A stretch of DNA of 64,000 nucleotides. Source: Actinomycetes bacterium. Its GTDB lineage: Bacteria; Actinomycetota; Acidimicrobiia; Acidimicrobiales; Palsa-688. Position 1 is the stretch's first letter; every line of letters starts with the position of its first letter. The stretch lies in contig JAJZIY010000006.1 of assembly GCA_021828475.1 (NCBI GenBank), positions 50,549-114,548 on the forward strand, read 5' to 3'. Under the pieces are notes generated by a model that was not told the DNA's origin, searched no databases, and saw only the letters and a program-made list of their open reading frames with translations. Of the stretch, positions 61,324-64,000 are shown piece by piece. The position numbers and the translations under genes are program-made.

Positions 61324-62328
61324 TCACCGCTTCCAGCGCGCCGCCCTGTAGGTGTCGAGCACGAGGCTGAGGGCGCGGTAGCCGTCCTCCCCGCTGACAG
61401 GCGGCGCGCTGCCGTCCTGGAGGCTGGTGACGATGTCGGCCAACTGGGCCCGGTGGCCGTCCGGCATGCCGAGCCTCCCCAGGTCGGCCGGGGTGGGGAC
61501 GTCTGCCCCCTGTAGCTGCACGTCGACCAGGGCGCCGTCCACCAGGCGCAGGCTGCCGCCGGTGCCGTGGACGTTGAGCTCCGCCGGGAAACCCGGGTAG
61601 CACAGGGTGCTGGCCACCAGGGCGCCGGCGGCGCCGGAGGGGAAGCGCAGCAACGCCAGTGCCAGGTCCTCGGCCTCCATCTCGTGGTCCAGCCGGGCGC
61701 AGTGCGCCGCCAGTACCGAGGGCTGGCCGAAGAGCCAGCACAGCAGGTCGGCGTAGTGGACACCCTGGTTCATGAACGCGCCGCCGCCGTCCATGGCCCA
61801 GGTGCCCCGCCAGGCGGCGCTGTCGTAGTAGGCCTGAGAGCGGTACCACGGGACGCGGGCCTCGACGAAAACGACGTCGCCGAGGCGGCCGGCGCGCAGC
61901 AGCGCCCGGGCGTGCAGAACGCCGGGGTTGTAGCGCTGCTGGGATACGACGTTGAGCGCCACAGCGTTGCGCGCTGCCGCCTCGATGAGGTGCCTGGCCG
62001 CCGCCTGGTCGACCTCGATCGGCTTCTCGACGACCAAGTGCTTGCCGGCCTCGGCCGCCACGACGGCCACCTGAGCGTGGAGGCCGCTCGGCACGCAGAC
62101 GCACACGGCGTCGACGTCGGGCCGGCTCACGAGCTCCTCCAGCGAGGCGGACTGCGCTGTCCTGTGGCGCCGGCAGAAGGCGGCTGCCCTGTCCTGGTCG
62201 GCATCGTGGACGGCCACCAGCTCGGCGGAAGCCAGCCCGGCCAGGGCGGCCGCATAGGTGTCGGAGATGACGCCGCAACCGGCAAGGCCGAAGCGGACGC
62301 GGCGGTCCCCCAGGGCCGGGACCGTCAT
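61324..62328 (-). CDS. Gfo/Idh/MocA-family oxidoreductase
   Basis: This is a 334-residue NAD(P)-dependent sugar or inositol dehydrogenase. The Rossmann loop is FGLAGCGVISDTYAAAL, the catalytic Lys is in VEKPIEVDQAAA (EKP motif), and a substrate-site Asp/His is in NQGVHYADLLCWLFG. ATG overlaps the stop of the isomerase gene as ATGA. The pair is likely a sugar-alcohol catabolic or salvage module; the substrate is unknown. Confidence 0.9.
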   Translation of the reverse strand: MTVPALGDRRVRFGLAGCGVISDTYAAALAGLASAELVAVHDADQDRAAAFCRRHRTAQSASLEELVSRPDVDAVCVCVPSGLHAQVAVVAAEAGKHLVVEKPIEVDQAAARHLIEAAARNAVALNVVSQQRYNPGVLHARALLRAGRLGDVVFVEARVPWYRSQAYYDSAAWRGTWAMDGGGAFMNQGVHYADLLCWLFGQPSVLAAHCARLDHEMEAEDLALALLRFPSGAAGALVASTLCYPGFPAELNVHGTGGSLRLVDGALVDVQLQGADVPTPADLGRLGMPDGHRAQLADIVTSLQDGSAPPVSGEDGYRALSLVLDTYRAARWKR

Positions 62329-63128
62329 CGCCCGGCCACCCAGGCACGCAGCAGCTCGGCCTGCGGGCGCAGGGCCACGTCCGGAGGAGCAAGCTCAGGG
62401 TGCCACTTCTTCTCGAACTCGAGCGACAACCAGCCTTGGTAGCCCCGGGCCGAGAGCAGGCCGACCATCTCGCGCACCGGCACCTCCCCTTCCCCGAGGG
62501 GCACGAGCTGCCAGCTGTCCTCGCCGGGCAGGCGGCGGGCATCCTTGGCGTGCACGTGCCACACGTGCGGGCCGAGCACGTCCAGGACCTCCGATGGCGG
62601 CTCGCCCATGCGATGGGGGTGGTGGGAGTCGTACACCGCACCCACCGCTCCGCCTGCCATCTGCATCACACGGGCCACGAGGTGAGCGCTGGAGAAGTCG
62701 TCGTGGGTCTCGAGGGCGATGGCCACGCCATGGCGGGAGGCAACGGGCGCTGCCTGCACGAGGACGGCCCCCGCCTCCTCCAGGGCCGCCTCACGCTCCA
62801 GGTGGGCCGCAGGCAGGGGCCCGCCGAACACCCGCATGAGAGGCGCCCCCCACTGCGCTGCGATCTCCGCCATGGCTGCCACACCCTCCAGGAAAGGACG
62901 CCTCCCCTCGCTGAGGCGAAGAGAGGTGTCCAGGGCTGCGACGGCCACCCCGCTCGAGCGCAGGGCCGCCTCCGCCCTCCTGCGGGCCGGGGCGCTGATT
63001 GCGGGGGTGACCACCTCTCCGTCGAACAGGCGGATCTCCAGGCCGTCGAAGCCGTACGCCGCCACGGCCTCCACGGTGCGCTCGAAGCTCCAGTCCGGGC
63101 AGGCAAGGTTGCTGTAGCAGAGCCTCAT
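62325..63128 (-). CDS. Sugar phosphate isomerase/epimerase (xylose isomerase-like TIM barrel)
   Basis: This is a 267-residue AP-endonuclease-2-fold protein. Metal-ligand segments are GLEIRLFDGE, ALETHDDFSSAH, AVYDSHHPHRMG, WHVHAKDARR and a late SLEFEKKWHPE. These proteins act on inositol or keto-sugar intermediates, often with a Gfo/Idh/MocA dehydrogenase as here. ATG start. The exact sugar cannot be predicted. Confidence 0.9.
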   Translation of the reverse strand: MRLCYSNLACPDWSFERTVEAVAAYGFDGLEIRLFDGEVVTPAISAPARRRAEAALRSSGVAVAALDTSLRLSEGRRPFLEGVAAMAEIAAQWGAPLMRVFGGPLPAAHLEREAALEEAGAVLVQAAPVASRHGVAIALETHDDFSSAHLVARVMQMAGGAVGAVYDSHHPHRMGEPPSEVLDVLGPHVWHVHAKDARRLPGEDSWQLVPLGEGEVPVREMVGLLSARGYQGWLSLEFEKKWHPELAPPDVALRPQAELLRAWVAGR

Positions 63129-63246
63129 ACCGGCCGAACCTTAGCCCTGCAGCCACACAGCGGGGGGCGCGCCCGGCCAGCACCGCCGTGCGCAGCACGC
63201 ATTTCTCCGCCCGGTCTTCGGCCGGCCCGTGCGGGGCCGTCCCGGC

Positions 63247-63789
63247 TCAGGCGTGCCGCGCCCGCAGGAGCGAGGCCACGGCCTCGATGGCCAGCCGGTA
63301 GCCCTCGCCTCCGAAGCCGGCGATCACCCCGGTCGCAACCGGCGTCACGACGGAGAGGTGACGCCATGGTTCGCGCCGGCCCGGGTGGGACAGGTGCAGC
63401 TCGACGACCGGCCCTTCGAAGGCGGCCAGTGCGTCGTGCAGCGCCCAGGAGTAGTGGGTGAGAGCCCCGGCGTTGACCACGATGGCGGCGGCCCTCCGGC
63501 GCGCTCCGTGCACGGCCTCCACGAGGGCGCCCTCGTACTCTGACTGCACGTGCTCCAGCGACAGCCCGTGCTCGGCCGCCGCCCGCGTGGCCGTGGCCAC
63601 GTGGTCGTCGAGGCTCTGGTACCCGTAGACCTCGGGCTGGCGCTCCCCGAGCAGGGACAGGTTGGGCCCGGACAGGAGCAGGACGGTACCCGCGAGCGGC
63701 TCGGCGTCGTTGCGCAACACCGAGGCCTCACCCGGGCCGGTGGGGACGACGCTGAGCCCTGGCCTGCCTGGTGAGTGCTCCTGTCCCAC
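63247..63789 (-). CDS. aroQ: 3-dehydroquinate dehydratase type II
   Basis: AroQ dehydrates 3-dehydroquinate in the shikimate pathway. The 180-residue protein has the lid/active-site loop LSGPNLSLLGERQPEVYG (Arg and catalytic Tyr), VVNAGALTHYSWALHDAL and ELHLSHPGRREPWRHLS. The usual H-I-S-N is H-L-S-H here, a small deviation. A 40-residue N-terminal extension precedes the core. GTG at 63789 has GAGGAG 6 nt upstream. Proximity to pepQ-efp-nusB is as in other actinobacteria. Confidence 0.92.
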   Translation of the reverse strand: MGQEHSPGRPGLSVVPTGPGEASVLRNDAEPLAGTVLLLSGPNLSLLGERQPEVYGYQSLDDHVATATRAAAEHGLSLEHVQSEYEGALVEAVHGARRRAAAIVVNAGALTHYSWALHDALAAFEGPVVELHLSHPGRREPWRHLSVVTPVATGVIAGFGGEGYRLAIEAVASLLRARHA

Positions 63790-63931
63790 GTCGTCCTCCT
63801 CTGGCCTGCGCATCGCGCGGCCGATCATGCTACTGCGGCTCCGGGAACGCCCTGCCCCAGGCCGCGCCGGTGCCCCGTCAGCAGGCTGCGCGCTTTTCCT
63901 CATCGCGCAACGCGGCGTGCCGGAAATCAGG

Positions 63932-63972
63932 GAAGGCGAATGACCTGCGGCTTCGTTCTCAAGTTCGCCTTC
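63932..63972. repeat. 9-bp inverted repeat upstream of aroQ
   Basis: GAAGGCGAA (63932-63940) and TTCGCCTTC (63964-63972) are perfect arms around a 23-nt loop. It lies in the roughly 210-nt stretch upstream of aroQ that otherwise holds nothing I can name. It may be a regulatory hairpin or the end of the next operon. Confidence 0.4.
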
Positions 63973-64000
63973 TTCCGGGCCGACTCTAAGCACGGAGAAC

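Overview
This window is from a high-GC actinobacterium. It carries a complete Pup-proteasome system (mpa, dop, pup, prcB, prcA, pafA, pafB, pafC), and most of its gene order is recognisable from mycobacteria: pafA-pafB-pafC-(inserts)-tatB-tatC-helY, trmI near mpa, and aroQ-pepQ-efp-nusB-pyrR-pyrB-pyrC-carA-carB-pyrD-pyrF-mihF-gmk-rpoZ-coaBC-metK-priA. Several traits differ from Mycobacterium: a double-domain ThyX-like protein, a short type-1 PyrF, a class-1 PyrD, a TtuA/TtuB-like pair and a homospermidine pathway. These suggest a deep-branching lineage such as the Acidimicrobiia. That placement is inference and I could not test it.

Layout. 1-9 kb (minus strand): an acidic protein cut by the window edge, a ThyX-like protein, a zinc-type dehydrogenase, the HelY helicase, TatC, TatB, small proteins and signal peptidase I. 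9-19 kb: the Pup-proteasome locus, with a DUF2007-like membrane protein and a 3Fe-4S-type ferredoxin on the opposite strand. 19-22 kb: an ornithine decarboxylase/homospermidine synthase pair. 22-26 kb: a tightly overlapping seven-gene unit that ends in TtuB-like, TtuA, TrmI and MarP. 26-35 kb (plus strand): a desaturase, a hypothetical protein and the pentose phosphate operon tkt-tal-zwf-opcA-pgl followed by a LOG-family gene. 35-43 kb: MarR/YceI, an M20 peptidase, a Cys-cluster protein and a two-subunit ABC exporter. 43-60 kb (minus strand): a largely unbroken run of housekeeping genes, read from pepQ down to priA. 60-64 kb: purU, an oxidoreductase/isomerase pair and aroQ.

How the genes work together. 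Dop deamidates Pup, which ends in Gln. PafA attaches it to lysines. Mpa, with a C-terminal QYL, unfolds pupylated proteins into the PrcA/PrcB chamber. PafB and PafC are the WYL-domain DNA-damage regulators. The 22-25 kb genes look like a tRNA T-loop modification cassette: TrmI for m1A58, TtuA for 2-thiolation at position 54, and a small sulfur carrier. The carrier is unusual because its Gly-Gly is buried 11 residues before the C-terminus. The pyr operon starts with a PyrR-binding RNA loop between nusB and pyrR. Most junctions inside operons are ATGA, GTGA, TTGA or TGATG overlaps, so translational coupling is widespread. Several first genes show a TANNNT -10 box 6-8 nt before the start codon, typical of leaderless actinobacterial mRNAs.

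I saw no tRNA or rRNA genes, insertion sequences, prophage or CRISPR arrays.
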